Of a DNA stretch of 64,000 bases, positions 10,138 to 19,115 are shown piece after piece. The notes below the pieces were generated by a model. That model made no database searches. It was not told where the DNA came from and saw only the letters and a list, made by a program, of their open reading frames with translations. Each line of letters begins with the position of its first letter. Positions within the stretch are counted from its first letter, which is position 1. The stretch covers positions 346,196-410,195 of the forward strand of contig NZ_LMUE01000009.1 in NCBI RefSeq assembly GCF_009766065.1, written 5' to 3'. A program made the translations under genes and the position numbers. Source of the stretch: Dyella sp. S184 (GTDB lineage Bacteria > Pseudomonadota > Gammaproteobacteria > Xanthomonadales > Rhodanobacteraceae).

Positions 10138-10592
10138 GGACGATCTCCATATTCAGATGTGTCCAGGTTGCCACGGTGGTACCAGCCACACTTGTCGCTA
10201 CCTGTATCGGTTGGATCTATCGATGTGGCCGGGTCAATTCACCTGCACTTCGCAAAGGTATTGGAATACCCCGCCTCCGCACTCCCTGCATGTGCCGGCA
10301 GTCACGCCAGCCGTAGCAACCTTCCCATTGCTGACAGCCAACCCTGTGCGATGAACACAGGCTGATGGTTCTGATCAGGAGCAGGCAATGTTCGATTTTG
10401 GATTGCGGATGCTCACTGCCCGTTGTCCGCGCCATGTCCGGACACACCGGCACCGTCCGCGGACAGTCGTCCTTGTCGAGAGGCGACGGATCAGATGGCT
10501 TACGAATGCGGTTTCCTGGCGATTCGGACCTTTGGCATGGGCCTTGCTCAATACCTATCGAAGGCTTCCTAACTCACTCGCGGAGAAACCCC
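10138..10592. other. Intergenic region, about 455 bases
   Basis: This lies between the membrane protein start and the small plus-strand gene at 10593. It contains a possible initiation site (CAGGAG then ATG at 10388), but the frame that follows is Arg/Pro-rich, overlaps the 51-codon gene in another frame, and shows no family resemblance. Nothing else is supported. Confidence 0.4.
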
Positions 10593-10748
10593 ATGAAATT
10601 CGAAACCCTGATGCTGCAGAGCCTTTTCCTCGCCTGCCTGCTGGTCTGCCTGCTGACCCTGGGCGCCATGCTCACGTCACACACGACCACGACGAACATT
10701 GCAACCAGCCATGCTCCTGTTGCGTCGATGACGAGCTCGGCCGGCTGA
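10593..10748 (+). CDS. Small single-pass membrane protein (51 aa)
   Basis: The ATG is preceded by CGGAGA at a spacing of 7. The peptide has one hydrophobic helix (LFLACLLVCLLTLGAML) followed by a Thr/Ser/Ala-rich tail (HTTTTNIATSHAPVASM). The function is unknown. Size, ribosome site and composition make it a credible small membrane protein, but conservation was not tested. Confidence 0.5.
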   Translation: MKFETLMLQSLFLACLLVCLLTLGAMLTSHTTTTNIATSHAPVASMTSSAG

Positions 10749-10797
10749 ATCGCCGTCGAAAGCGGACACCCTGCACTTCAATACCATCGTCACCTGA

Positions 10798-13700
10798 TTA
10801 ATCCAGCAGCAGCCACCCCTTGCCCGGCTGCACCGGAATCGCGTCGCCCGGCTTGAATTTGGTGGCGGGCTGAAAGCCGTCCACCGCCGGGGCCACCAGT
10901 GTTGCATTGCCGGGCTTGAGCCCGAGCGCCTTCCAGTCGATCTGCAGTTTCACCGCGGTCGTCTGCGGTGCCCATGAGGCCAGCGCGATCAGCGTCTTGC
11001 CATCGCGCACATAGCTGGTGGCCAGCACGTCGTCACGACCGGTTTTCACCGGTGCATCGTGCACCCACCAGCCGATCATCTGCGCCCGCTCGATGCCGAA
11101 GCTGTCCCACAGCTTCCACAGCGGGCGCGGATCGCTGCCCTTGGACCAGCCGAGCCGGCCGGTCATGCCGAACAGCATGCCGCGCCAGGGGTTGCCGTCG
11201 TTCTGCAGCATCTCGCCCATGAGTCCGTATGGGATGCCGGACATCTCGGTGAGCCAGTAGCTGGGCGAGGTCTTTTCGTAATCGAACTCTTCGCCAAACC
11301 ACAGCCGGTCGATATACGGGAACAGCTCCATGTACAGCAGCGCGCTGTTGATATGACCATCGCGCGGATTGAACTGGTTGGCCGAGTGCAGGTCGATCAA
11401 CGGATGCGGCCGATGCGCTTCGAGTACCTTGCGCACGCGCTTCATGGTGGTGCGATCGTAGGCAACGTCATCGAGGTACAGGCCGTCGATACCGACGTTG
11501 CGCGCGAGCCAGTCCAGCCCTTCGATGTAGTAGTTGTGCCAGCGGCTCTGGCCGGCGTCGATCACCGCCGCATCGCGGTTTTCCGGCACGTGCCAGGCGG
11601 CGATGTAGTGGCCGTCCAGATGCTCCTGCAGCCAGGAGAAGCCGCCGCCCTTGCCGCCGCTGATTACCTCATGCCCCAGCGATTCGAGCATCGGCAGTTC
11701 CGGTGCGCGGTCGGACAGTTCGCGGATGGTGTCGTAGATCTTCACCTCCATGCCACGCTGGTGCGCCGCATCGACGTAGGCGCGCATCGCGTCCACGGTG
11801 AGGAACGGGTAGTTGATCCACGGATTGATCGGCGTGGCGTGATGGATGTTCACCACGTTCGCGCCGTCGGCCTTGATCGTGTCCAGGTCGTCGTACTTGT
11901 GGAAGTAGCGTTCGGCGAAATGCTCGGCCGGCTTGATCGTCTTGAACGGGGTGACGCGCATGACCACGTCGTAGTGCAACGTCTGCCCTGCCGCCATCGT
12001 GCGCGGGCCGCTGAATGCTTTGACGAAGTAGTCCTCCTGATCACGAACGAAGGTGATGCCGCCTTTCCCGTCGTTATCCCATGAACTCGGCATCAGCAGC
12101 GGTTGCTGGTGGTAGAAGTTGGTATTGAGTGGACGCCGGTAGTGTTCATCGCGCAGGTGGAATTCCAGCCCGGCATTCACTGCGCCGATCCATGCACCGT
12201 CCTGATTGTTCTCGACGTTCCATTTCCAACCAAATTCTTTCGGCGCGTAATCGCCTTGACGCCCCAAACCCAGCTCGTATTGCGCCACTTCATGCCGCAA
12301 CGGTATTTCCAAGCGAATATCCTTCAACGTGGCGCTTTTGGTCGCAGTCAACGCGATGGTGTAGCTCAGCGTCCCATCAGCTTCGAGTGAACCTTGCACA
12401 TCGCTCTTCAACGGACCTGCGACGCCAACAACGCGCCAGTGCACTCGATCAGGTCCATCCCGCTCGACCTTGGGGGCATTTTTTGCGTCTGTGACACCTT
12501 GCGCATCCATCAAAGCAAATGCCTCAGCAAGCGTAAGCTTTCGTTGCGCTTTAGCCCCCTTCGGATTCAGAGGGTTCAAAACATCAGCAGTTTCCAGAGA
12601 GTGAGCGCCACCTGCATCCTCGACTACCAACTGCATTGGCACCGCCAGCAGATCAAGTGGCTGTCTCGCAAATCCGGTCATGCGTTCGTCGAAGCGACTC
12701 TCGATCTGCGCAGGCAGGCCATTCGCGGCCAGCTGCACCTGGCGACCCAGGATGCCCAGTTGCGCACCGTGTACCGTCACTGCGGTAAACGGTTTGACCA
12801 AGTTATTGTCCTGCGCCAGTCGCGAGTCGAGCCAGCGTAGGCGGGTAAGCTTCGTCGGGTCGTCGTCGCCATGCGCGACCGCCTCGCCCGTGCCCACGGT
12901 AATCACCAGCGGCACCTTTTGCGCCGGCACGCCATCGGCGCTGATCGTCAGCTCGCCGCGATACACGCCCGGCTTTGCATCGGCCGGAATATCCAGCCCC
13001 ATCCACAGCGGCTGTACTCGCCCCTGCGCCACATCCACACGGGTGGTGAACGGCTGACCGGCATAGTCAACGCCTCCGAGGTTGAAGCAGGTCAAGGCAC
13101 TCGCGGGAATGACCGCGCCGCCCGGACCGTGCAGGTCGGCTGCCACCACATGCACCTCGCTCACGGCCAAGTGCGGTGCCCACAGCCCCACCTGAAAGCT
13201 CAGGTATTCACCACGCAACGCGCTGTCGCTGAACTCGCCACCGGCACCGCGCATGGCCCAGCGTTCGGGAATCTGGTCGAACATGCGCACCGGATTCGCG
13301 CGCGTCTCCGGAAACAGCAGCAACGATGCCTGCGGATTCGCCGCCAGCAACTGCTGCAGTTCCTGCGGCGTGGCGGTGCGCTCCATCCCGGTATAGGCGT
13401 CGAACGCATCGACCGCCTCGTAGCGCAACACTTGTGCCTGCGGCAGTCGCTGCCATGTGGCAGCAGCAAACTTGTGCGCCCAGGCCGGATCGGCGCTGTC
13501 CTTCGGCGGCAGATAGGTCACGGTCGGGTAATTGCTGCGGCCGTTGCTGAGATAGGGCTGGTAATAAACCGCATAGGTGCCAGCCTGTTTCGCCGCAAAT
13601 ACCAGTTCGCCGGAGGCCTGGTCGATCGTGCCTCGCAGCACGTTGGCAACCACACTGCCGTCCGGTGCGGTGACGATGACCGCCACTTGTTCCGGCTGCG

Positions 13701-13917
13701 CATCGCGGCGACGCCAGGGGATGACGACGTGCACCGCGTCGGCCGGCTTGTCGACCTGTACGAGGTAGCGATGATTGCCATAGCGATCCGCGTCCCAGCG
13801 CAGACTCGCACTGGAACTGAGGGTCTGCGGCTGCGCCCACGGCGCGGCGCTTGCACCCAGCAGCGCACACGTAAGCAGGCCAGACGCTAACAGGCATGGG
13901 AATCGTCGTTTGCTCAT
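10798..13917 (-). CDS. Large secreted predicted glycoside hydrolase (GH123/DUF6067-like)
   Basis: 1039 residues. I use the ATG at 13917, which gives a classic signal peptide (MSKRRFPCLLASGLLTCALL through ASAAPWA). An N-terminal beta-rich region is followed from about residue 660 by what looks like a TIM-barrel hydrolase: NVVNIHHATPINPWINYP, RGMEVKIYDTIRELSDRAPE, GIDGLYLDDVAYDRTTMK and LWFGEEFDYEKTSPSYWL. The adjacent Asp residues in LYLDDVAY and the Glu pair in WFGEEFDY are candidate catalytic acids. Architecture resembles GH123 or DUF6067 enzymes acting on complex glycans, but the family assignment is from memory and the substrate is unknown. No sus- or TonB-type partner gene is adjacent. 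The upstream region (about 13960-14010) is notably AT-rich. Confidence 0.65.
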   Translation of the reverse strand: MSKRRFPCLLASGLLTCALLGASAAPWAQPQTLSSSASLRWDADRYGNHRYLVQVDKPADAVHVVIPWRRRDAQPEQVAVIVTAPDGSVVANVLRGTIDQASGELVFAAKQAGTYAVYYQPYLSNGRSNYPTVTYLPPKDSADPAWAHKFAAATWQRLPQAQVLRYEAVDAFDAYTGMERTATPQELQQLLAANPQASLLLFPETRANPVRMFDQIPERWAMRGAGGEFSDSALRGEYLSFQVGLWAPHLAVSEVHVVAADLHGPGGAVIPASALTCFNLGGVDYAGQPFTTRVDVAQGRVQPLWMGLDIPADAKPGVYRGELTISADGVPAQKVPLVITVGTGEAVAHGDDDPTKLTRLRWLDSRLAQDNNLVKPFTAVTVHGAQLGILGRQVQLAANGLPAQIESRFDERMTGFARQPLDLLAVPMQLVVEDAGGAHSLETADVLNPLNPKGAKAQRKLTLAEAFALMDAQGVTDAKNAPKVERDGPDRVHWRVVGVAGPLKSDVQGSLEADGTLSYTIALTATKSATLKDIRLEIPLRHEVAQYELGLGRQGDYAPKEFGWKWNVENNQDGAWIGAVNAGLEFHLRDEHYRRPLNTNFYHQQPLLMPSSWDNDGKGGITFVRDQEDYFVKAFSGPRTMAAGQTLHYDVVMRVTPFKTIKPAEHFAERYFHKYDDLDTIKADGANVVNIHHATPINPWINYPFLTVDAMRAYVDAAHQRGMEVKIYDTIRELSDRAPELPMLESLGHEVISGGKGGGFSWLQEHLDGHYIAAWHVPENRDAAVIDAGQSRWHNYYIEGLDWLARNVGIDGLYLDDVAYDRTTMKRVRKVLEAHRPHPLIDLHSANQFNPRDGHINSALLYMELFPYIDRLWFGEEFDYEKTSPSYWLTEMSGIPYGLMGEMLQNDGNPWRGMLFGMTGRLGWSKGSDPRPLWKLWDSFGIERAQMIGWWVHDAPVKTGRDDVLATSYVRDGKTLIALASWAPQTTAVKLQIDWKALGLKPGNATLVAPAVDGFQPATKFKPGDAIPVQPGKGWLLLD

Positions 13918-14018
13918 GGTCTTCGTAAACTCTTGCGATCTTGCTCGAAACCAATATGTAACCTTATAAATCAAGATACGCAAACAAATGAATGCAATAG
14001 AAATAAATTGAAGTGTTT

Positions 14019-15005
14019 TCAGGCGCCGCGATCGCTACGCAACGCGCGCAACGCCTCGTCATTCCCCGCGGCACCACGTCCACTGACCCAACCGAACAGC
14101 GCGATGCCGACAATGATCGCCAGCGCGCCGAACAGCGCGTAGCCGTGTGGTCGCGTCTCGCCGAGAAACAGCACACCGAGCAAGGTGGCGAACAGCAGCT
14201 CGGCCGCCTGCATCGCCTCGACCGCAGCCAGTGCGGTCGGCTCGCGCCGCACCATGTCGGTGGCGCGGAAAAACAGCACCGTGGCGATGGTGCCCGACGA
14301 CAGCGCCACGCCACCGGCCAACAACGCCTCGCGCAGGGTCGGCGGTCCGATCGTGCACCAGGCGATGACAGCGAACAGCAGCCACAGCGGCCAGCTGCAC
14401 AAAGTCATGCCGAACACGCGCTGCACGGCGTTGATATGGCTCACGCCATGCTCCAGGTGCAAGAGCAGCTTGCGATTGCCCAGGGGATAAGCAAACGCGG
14501 ACAGCACCACCGCGCCGATCGCCCACCAGTCACTCGCATGCAGCTGGCCGTGCGCATGACCCCACTGCAAGGCGAACACACCGGCGACGATCAGCGTACC
14601 GATCGCCAGCGTGCGCCACGCCAATCGACGCCGCTCATCGCGATAGATCAACGGCGCCAGCAGCGGCCCGGCCAGCACGGTGGTCTGGAAGCTGCCGGCA
14701 ATCAGCCATGACGGCCCACTGCTCGCTGCCCAGGTCAACGGAATGCCGAACAGCACGAAACCGACGCTGCTCCAGATCAGCCACGTGCGTGGATGCTGGC
14801 GCAGTTCGCGCGGCAACTCACCGAGTCCGCCCTGCAGTGGCAGCACCATGGCCAGCAACGGCAGCGTGATCAGGTAGCGCAGGATCACCGCCCACGCCCA
14901 ATGGCCGCCGCCGGCGACCAGACTGCGGTTGAGCACATAGGTAAGTGTGAAGAACAGTGCTGCACACAGCGCCAGACCCACGGCAGCAAGCGAAGACGAG
15001 CGCAT
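14019..15005 (-). CDS. DMT-family multidrug/EamA-like transporter
   Basis: 328 residues from the ATG at 15005; the frame is open upstream, but the extra residues are hydrophilic and lack an initiation signal. Ten hydrophobic segments fit the drug/metabolite transporter fold with two EamA-type halves. The first half includes LALCAALFFTLTYVLNRSL and the second SSGTIATVLFFRATDMVRRE and AAELLFATLLGVLFLGETR. It resembles the multidrug resistance efflux EmrE-like (PF13536) branch. Substrate unknown. It lies divergent from the SnoaL-like gene. Confidence 0.82.
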   Translation of the reverse strand: MRSSSLAAVGLALCAALFFTLTYVLNRSLVAGGGHWAWAVILRYLITLPLLAMVLPLQGGLGELPRELRQHPRTWLIWSSVGFVLFGIPLTWAASSGPSWLIAGSFQTTVLAGPLLAPLIYRDERRRLAWRTLAIGTLIVAGVFALQWGHAHGQLHASDWWAIGAVVLSAFAYPLGNRKLLLHLEHGVSHINAVQRVFGMTLCSWPLWLLFAVIAWCTIGPPTLREALLAGGVALSSGTIATVLFFRATDMVRREPTALAAVEAMQAAELLFATLLGVLFLGETRPHGYALFGALAIIVGIALFGWVSGRGAAGNDEALRALRSDRGA

Positions 15006-15164
15006 GAAAAATCCGGTGACGGTCACGGCAAGGCCGCAGTGTTGCAAATCAGCCATCGAATGCGAAGCTTGTGGCGTTGCTGCAGACCTTTGCATGACTT
15101 GATGCACATGCCGCGGCTCCGTACCGGATCCAGACTCACGACCATCCATCATGGAGAAACGATC

Positions 15165-15914
15165 ATGCCGACGTTTCGGCTGGCCTCCGCACTGGTGTGG
15201 CTCACCGTCCTGCAAGTACCGGCGCTGCACGCGGCCGAGGCGCCTATCGCGTTACGCAATCAGCTGCTGGCCATCACGCAGGCGTGGGTGGATGCGATTC
15301 CGTTGGGCAGGCAGGAAGTGTGGCAGCGCACGCTGGCCGCTGATGCCGTGCTGATCGACGAGTTCGGTCGTATCCAGCACAAACAGGATGCGGTGGCATC
15401 GCTGCAACCGCTTCCGCGCGGCTTGTCCGGCAGCATCGAGCTGCGCGATCCACATGTGCAGCAATATGGCGATACGGCCCTAATGCAAGTCGAGTGGTAC
15501 GAGCGCGAGAGCGTGTTCGGGCAACAGCTGGTGGTGCGCTACCAGTCGCTGCTCACCTTCGTGAAGCAGGATGGCGCGTGGAAACTGGCCGGCGCCGAGG
15601 ACGTGACGATCCCGACGGCGCCGCCGAAACTGCAGGTCAACGGACTCAAACTCGACGACTACATCGGCAGCTATCGGTATGGACCGGACCGTGCATGGTC
15701 GGTCAGCGTGAAGAATGGTGTGCTCGGCTACGTCACCAAGACGGGGCGGCCGTTCCAGCGGATCGAGCCGATCGCCAGGGACGTATTCATGGGCACAGAT
15801 GATGAAAGGAACCTGCTGATCTTCCGTCGCGATGCCGCCGGCCATGTCACCGAACTGATCGAACGGCGCAAGTTCAATGACTTGCACCTTGCGCGCGAAA
15901 CCGGTGCAGGCTGA
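15165..15914 (+). CDS. Secreted DUF4440/SnoaL-like protein
   Basis: 249 residues, with GGAG 8 bases before the ATG. There is a signal peptide (MPTFRLASALVWLTVLQV...LHA). Residues about 25-140 form an NTF2/SnoaL-like domain (ITQAWVDAIPLGRQEVWQ, LIDEFGRIQHKQDAVASL, QVEWYERESVFGQQLVVRYQ). The remainder (LDDYIGSYRYGPDRAWSVSV) looks like a small beta module that recurs in secreted hydrolases. No catalytic function can be assigned. It stands alone between the DMT gene and the two-component system. Confidence 0.7.
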   Translation: MPTFRLASALVWLTVLQVPALHAAEAPIALRNQLLAITQAWVDAIPLGRQEVWQRTLAADAVLIDEFGRIQHKQDAVASLQPLPRGLSGSIELRDPHVQQYGDTALMQVEWYERESVFGQQLVVRYQSLLTFVKQDGAWKLAGAEDVTIPTAPPKLQVNGLKLDDYIGSYRYGPDRAWSVSVKNGVLGYVTKTGRPFQRIEPIARDVFMGTDDERNLLIFRRDAAGHVTELIERRKFNDLHLARETGAG

Positions 15915-15971
15915 AACCCGTCAGCCAAACGCATGGCAGGTTCGAACTTGGCGTGGGTGGTACACCCTGGT

Positions 15972-17333
15972 CTAGGCGGACCCTGCCAGCGGCAACTGCA
16001 GATGCACTTCCAGTCCGCCACGCATGCCGTTGCAGGCGTAGATGTCGCCGCCATGCACCTGTACCACGCGCTGCACGATCGCCAGGCCCATGCCATGGCC
16101 GTCGGCACGCGCCGCGTTGCTGCCGCGGAAGAACGGCCTGAACAGGAATTCCAGTTCGCCATCGGGCACGCCAGGGCCACGGTCGCTGATGGACAGTTCG
16201 GCCACATTCCTCCCTTCGCGCACGGCAAGCTCCACGCTGCCGCCTTCCGGGCTGAACTTGATGGCGTTGGCGATCAGGTTATCCAGCGCGCGCTCCACCA
16301 GCAGCGCACTGCCAAGCACGGTAACTGGCTGGCTCGATACCAGGTGCAACTGTATCTTGCGCGCGCCAGCCTCCAGCTCGGCCCGCGCGATGCAGCCACG
16401 AATCAGTTCGAGCAGTTCCAGGCGCTCGCGGTTCATGCCAGGAATGCCGCCTTCCAGGCGCGACAGCGTCAGCATTTCCCCGGTCATGCGATCGAGCCGT
16501 CCGATCTCCTGTTCGGCTTGGCGGAAATACGAATCCGCCTCTGCCGCACTGCTGCTGCGCTGGGCAAAGTCGAGGATCAGATGCAGCCGCGCCAGCGGCG
16601 AGCGCAGCTCGTGCGAGAGATCCTGCAATACACCACGATCGTGCGCCACCAGCGCCTCGATGCGTTCGGCCATGGCATCGAAGTCGTAGGCGAGTTGCGC
16701 GATCTCATCGTGCGCCATGCCACCCTGGCGGCCAACCCGGGTCGAAAGCTCGCCGGCAGCCATGCGCCGCGTCGCGTCGCGCAACGCCTCGACCGGCTTG
16801 GCCACACTGCGCGCGACCCACCAGCCCAGCAATCCGATGCACAACAGGGACAACACCAGCTGGATGCTCAACAGGATGGTTTGCCGGGCCTGCGGGTTCA
16901 GCCTCGTATGCGTCCTGCTGAAGGCCACCAGTTGCCTGACCTGGCCGTCGTCGCCGGTGACCTGTTGCACCGCGACGTAGATGCCTGGCCATGGCTGCAG
17001 GACGATGTCCCGGTTCGCATCCAGCCAGCCCGGCAGAGAGCTTTCGATGGACGCATGCAGGTGGATCGGATACAACGCGGCTCCCTTTTCGTAAAGGGTC
17101 GCCTCGATGCCTTCGTGCCGCTGTTGCTCGGACCAGTCCGCCAAGGCCGCCGCGCCGCCACTTTCATAGGCCTGGTCGGCGCCTTGCGCCAGCGCCACCC
17201 AGTTGATTTCCCTGGCCGTGGTGTACTCGATGAAACCCCGCGTAAGCAGACCACCCAGCAGCAGCACCAGCAGGTTGGCCACGCAGAACCAGATCAGCAG
17301 GCGCCAGTACAACGAGCTCCTGAATGGATTCAC
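15972..17333 (-). CDS. cpxA: CpxA-like envelope-stress sensor histidine kinase
   Basis: 453 residues. In order: TM1 (about 10-32), a periplasmic sensor loop (about 33-150), TM2 (about 152-172), HAMP (RSVAKPVEALRDATRRMAAG), a HisKA helix with phosphoacceptor H241 (LQDLSHELRSPLARL), and an ATPase domain with N box (ALDNLIANAIKFSP), G1 (SDRGPGVPD) and G2 (DGHGMGLAIV). Topology and the LSHELRSPL box match CpxA/PfeS-type kinases. The start overlaps the regulator gene by four bases, so they are co-translated. The divergent Spy/CpxP-like gene and a GTAAA-N5-GTAAA box support a Cpx-like envelope stress role. Confidence 0.85.
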   Translation of the reverse strand: MNPFRSSLYWRLLIWFCVANLLVLLLGGLLTRGFIEYTTAREINWVALAQGADQAYESGGAAALADWSEQQRHEGIEATLYEKGAALYPIHLHASIESSLPGWLDANRDIVLQPWPGIYVAVQQVTGDDGQVRQLVAFSRTHTRLNPQARQTILLSIQLVLSLLCIGLLGWWVARSVAKPVEALRDATRRMAAGELSTRVGRQGGMAHDEIAQLAYDFDAMAERIEALVAHDRGVLQDLSHELRSPLARLHLILDFAQRSSSAAEADSYFRQAEQEIGRLDRMTGEMLTLSRLEGGIPGMNRERLELLELIRGCIARAELEAGARKIQLHLVSSQPVTVLGSALLVERALDNLIANAIKFSPEGGSVELAVREGRNVAELSISDRGPGVPDGELEFLFRPFFRGSNAARADGHGMGLAIVQRVVQVHGGDIYACNGMRGGLEVHLQLPLAGSA

Positions 17334-18016
17334 GCCGCACCCACGAGCAGGACATAGCCTGCGCCACGCACTGACTCGATGCGCGGCGATTGTGCCGAGG
17401 CCTCCAACAGCTTGTGGCGCAGCCGGCTCACATGCACGTCGACGCTGCGATCGAAACGCTCCAGCTCGCGGCCAAGTGCGATACGCGTCAACGCGGCCTT
17501 GTCGACCAGCTCGCCGGCGCGCTGCGCCAGCGCCAGCAACAGCAGGAATTCGGCGCCGGTCAGCGACAACTCCTTCTCGTCGGCATACGCGCGCCTTTCG
17601 CCGGGTTGCAGACGCAACGTTCCCACCTGCAGCATTCCAGCCGCGACCGGCGTATTGCGCCGCAACTGCGCGCGCACCCGGGCCAGCAATTCACGTGGCA
17701 GGCAAGGCTTGGCAAGGTAATCGTCCGCGCCCAGTTCCAATCCGATCACCCGATCCACCGCTTCGCCGCGTGCGGAAAGCATGATGACCGGTAACCGGTA
17801 CTGCAGCCGCAGCTCACGCAGGGTATCCAGACCGTCCCGGCCCGGCATCATCACGTCGAGGATCAACAGGTCCGGTCGCGTTGTCTGGTTCTGCAGTTGC
17901 GCCAAAGCCGTTTCGCTGTCGTGGGCGACATCCACGACAAAGCCTTCACGCTGCAGGTATTCAGCCAGCAGGCTGCACAGGGCGCGGTCATCGTCGACAA
18001 TCAGGATTCTGGACAT
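17330..18016 (-). CDS. cpxR: CpxR-like OmpR-family response regulator
   Basis: 228 residues from the ATG at 18016; an in-frame ATG at 18040 also exists, but neither has a strong ribosome site. The receiver domain has D8-D10, phosphoacceptor D54 (LILDVMMPGRDG) and the Lys of DDYLAKPC. The C-terminal winged helix ends in DVHVSRLRHKLLEAS and SVRGAGYVLL. It is expected to bind tandem GTAAA-type sites; such a box lies 57 bases upstream of its own start, so autoregulation is likely. It comes first in the operon with the kinase gene. Confidence 0.87.
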   Translation of the reverse strand: MSRILIVDDDRALCSLLAEYLQREGFVVDVAHDSETALAQLQNQTTRPDLLILDVMMPGRDGLDTLRELRLQYRLPVIMLSARGEAVDRVIGLELGADDYLAKPCLPRELLARVRAQLRRNTPVAAGMLQVGTLRLQPGERRAYADEKELSLTGAEFLLLLALAQRAGELVDKAALTRIALGRELERFDRSVDVHVSRLRHKLLEASAQSPRIESVRGAGYVLLVGAA

Positions 18017-18072
18017 GGTGGCCGCTTGGTTTCCAATCATTCAAACCGTGTGCGAGCACTTACTCCACGGTC

Positions 18073-18087
18073 TTTACCCATCTTTAC
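18073..18087 (-). promoter_or_regulatory. Candidate CpxR box (GTAAA-N5-GTAAA)
   Basis: Read on the minus strand the sequence is GTAAAGATGGGTAAA, an exact match to the tandem GTAAA-N5-GTAAA consensus known for enterobacterial CpxR. It lies 57 bases from the regulator start and 83 bases from the Spy-like start, so one site could control both divergent transcripts. Binding is inferred. Confidence 0.65.
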
Positions 18088-18169
18088 CCTTTGGCAAAGA
18101 ACATAAACGCAAGATGGTCGTCTAATAGGTGCAAGACATCACCTCCCACAACGACCAAAGGTACTACCC

Positions 18170-18664
18170 ATGCGCAAGAGCATCTCTCTAGGCCTGATTC
18201 TGGCGTCGGCCGTGGCCGTCACCACCTTCGCTGCCACGGCACAGACCGCCGGCGGGCACGGCGGCTGGCACTCCCACGGACATGGCCAACTGATGGCCCT
18301 GAGCAAACTCAATCTGACTGATGCCCAGCGTGCCAGCATCAAGCAGATCATGCAGACGAGCTTTGCCCAGAACAAGACACAACGCCAGGCACTCGGCCAG
18401 CAGCGCAGCGCGTTTGAATCGATGACCCCGGACCAGGTCGGCTACCAAGCCGCCGCCGCCAGTCTGGCACAGGCTGAAGGCAGTGCTGCCCAGGCACGCG
18501 TGCAGCAGCGCGCCGCCATCACTGCACAGGTCTACGCCGTACTGACCGCGCCGCAGAAGGCGCAGCTGGCCACCCTCAAGGCACAGCAGCAGGCCCGCAA
18601 GGCGCAGTGGCAGCAGTTCAAGGCACAGCATCCGGTGTCCTCGACCTCGCAGGCAACAAACTAA
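18170..18664 (+). CDS. Spy/CpxP-family periplasmic protein
   Basis: 164 residues with a signal peptide (MRKSISLGLILASAVAV through TAQTAG). A His/Gly-rich segment follows (GGHGGWHSHGHGQ), then helical LTxxQ-type repeats: LNLTDAQRASIKQIMQ and VLTAPQKAQLATLKAQQ. These repeats define the Spy/CpxP fold, a cradle-like chaperone or feedback inhibitor of CpxA. The His-rich stretch might bind metal. It is transcribed divergently from the CpxRA-like operon, with the candidate CpxR box between them. Confidence 0.85.
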   Translation: MRKSISLGLILASAVAVTTFAATAQTAGGHGGWHSHGHGQLMALSKLNLTDAQRASIKQIMQTSFAQNKTQRQALGQQRSAFESMTPDQVGYQAAAASLAQAEGSAAQARVQQRAAITAQVYAVLTAPQKAQLATLKAQQQARKAQWQQFKAQHPVSSTSQATN

Positions 18665-18680
18665 GCAGTTAGCGGCAGGG

Positions 18681-18714
18681 AGTTGCGCCAGCGGCAGGGC
18701 TGGCGCAACTTTTT
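18681..18714 (+). terminator. Rho-independent terminator after spy-like gene
   Basis: Perfect 12-bp stem AGTTGCGCCAGC/GCTGGCGCAACT, 6-base loop, followed by TTTTAA. It starts 16 bases after the stop codon. Confidence 0.9.
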
Positions 18715-18753
18715 AACTCGTGATGGCTGGTGGTCCAGTGAGCAGCCTGTTGC

Positions 18754-18924
18754 TCAGCGGTAACCCCAGTGGCCACCGACCCAGACATGCGTTGGGCCCC
18801 AGTATCCAGGCACCCAGACACGCGCCGGGTAACCGCGGGCTGGCACCACCACGCAACCGGTGAGGGAAGCGCTGCCGATCAGCAGCAGTGCGGAAACAAG
18901 CAGGATCGAGATGATGCGGCGCAT
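18754..18924 (-). CDS. Very small lipoprotein (56 aa) with YW-G-HW motif
   Basis: An ATG at 18924 preceded by ACAGGAG at about 6 bases opens a 57-codon frame. The peptide begins MRRIISILLVSALLLIGSAS and has the lipobox LTGC, so it should be lipidated at C24. The mature part carries ARVWVPGYWGPTHVWVGGHW, an aromatic/Gly pattern found in short YxW-GHW periplasmic or outer-membrane lipoproteins of proteobacteria. The function is unknown. It is convergent with the Spy-like gene across the terminator. Confidence 0.75.
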   Translation of the reverse strand: MRRIISILLVSALLLIGSASLTGCVVVPARGYPARVWVPGYWGPTHVWVGGHWGYR

Positions 18925-19115
18925 GGGAACACTCCTGTTGGGGATGTGTCACCGAAAACGCGTGCGTCATTTCCGCGATGACCCGAGCGCTGGCCTGGCG
19001 ATGGTTGGCGTTCATCTCGATCACTGGGAGCTGAACAGGAAAACTGTCAGTTTCAGCGCGCAGCCACCAGGCTCGCCCAATCAACCCAGCGCGAAACACT
19101 GAACAGAACCGTGGG

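Noticed and set aside
10388..10801. 137-codon plus-strand frame with a good CAGGAG ribosome site
   Set aside because: Arg/Pro-rich, no domain, and it overlaps the better supported 51-codon membrane protein in another frame. Cannot be fully excluded.
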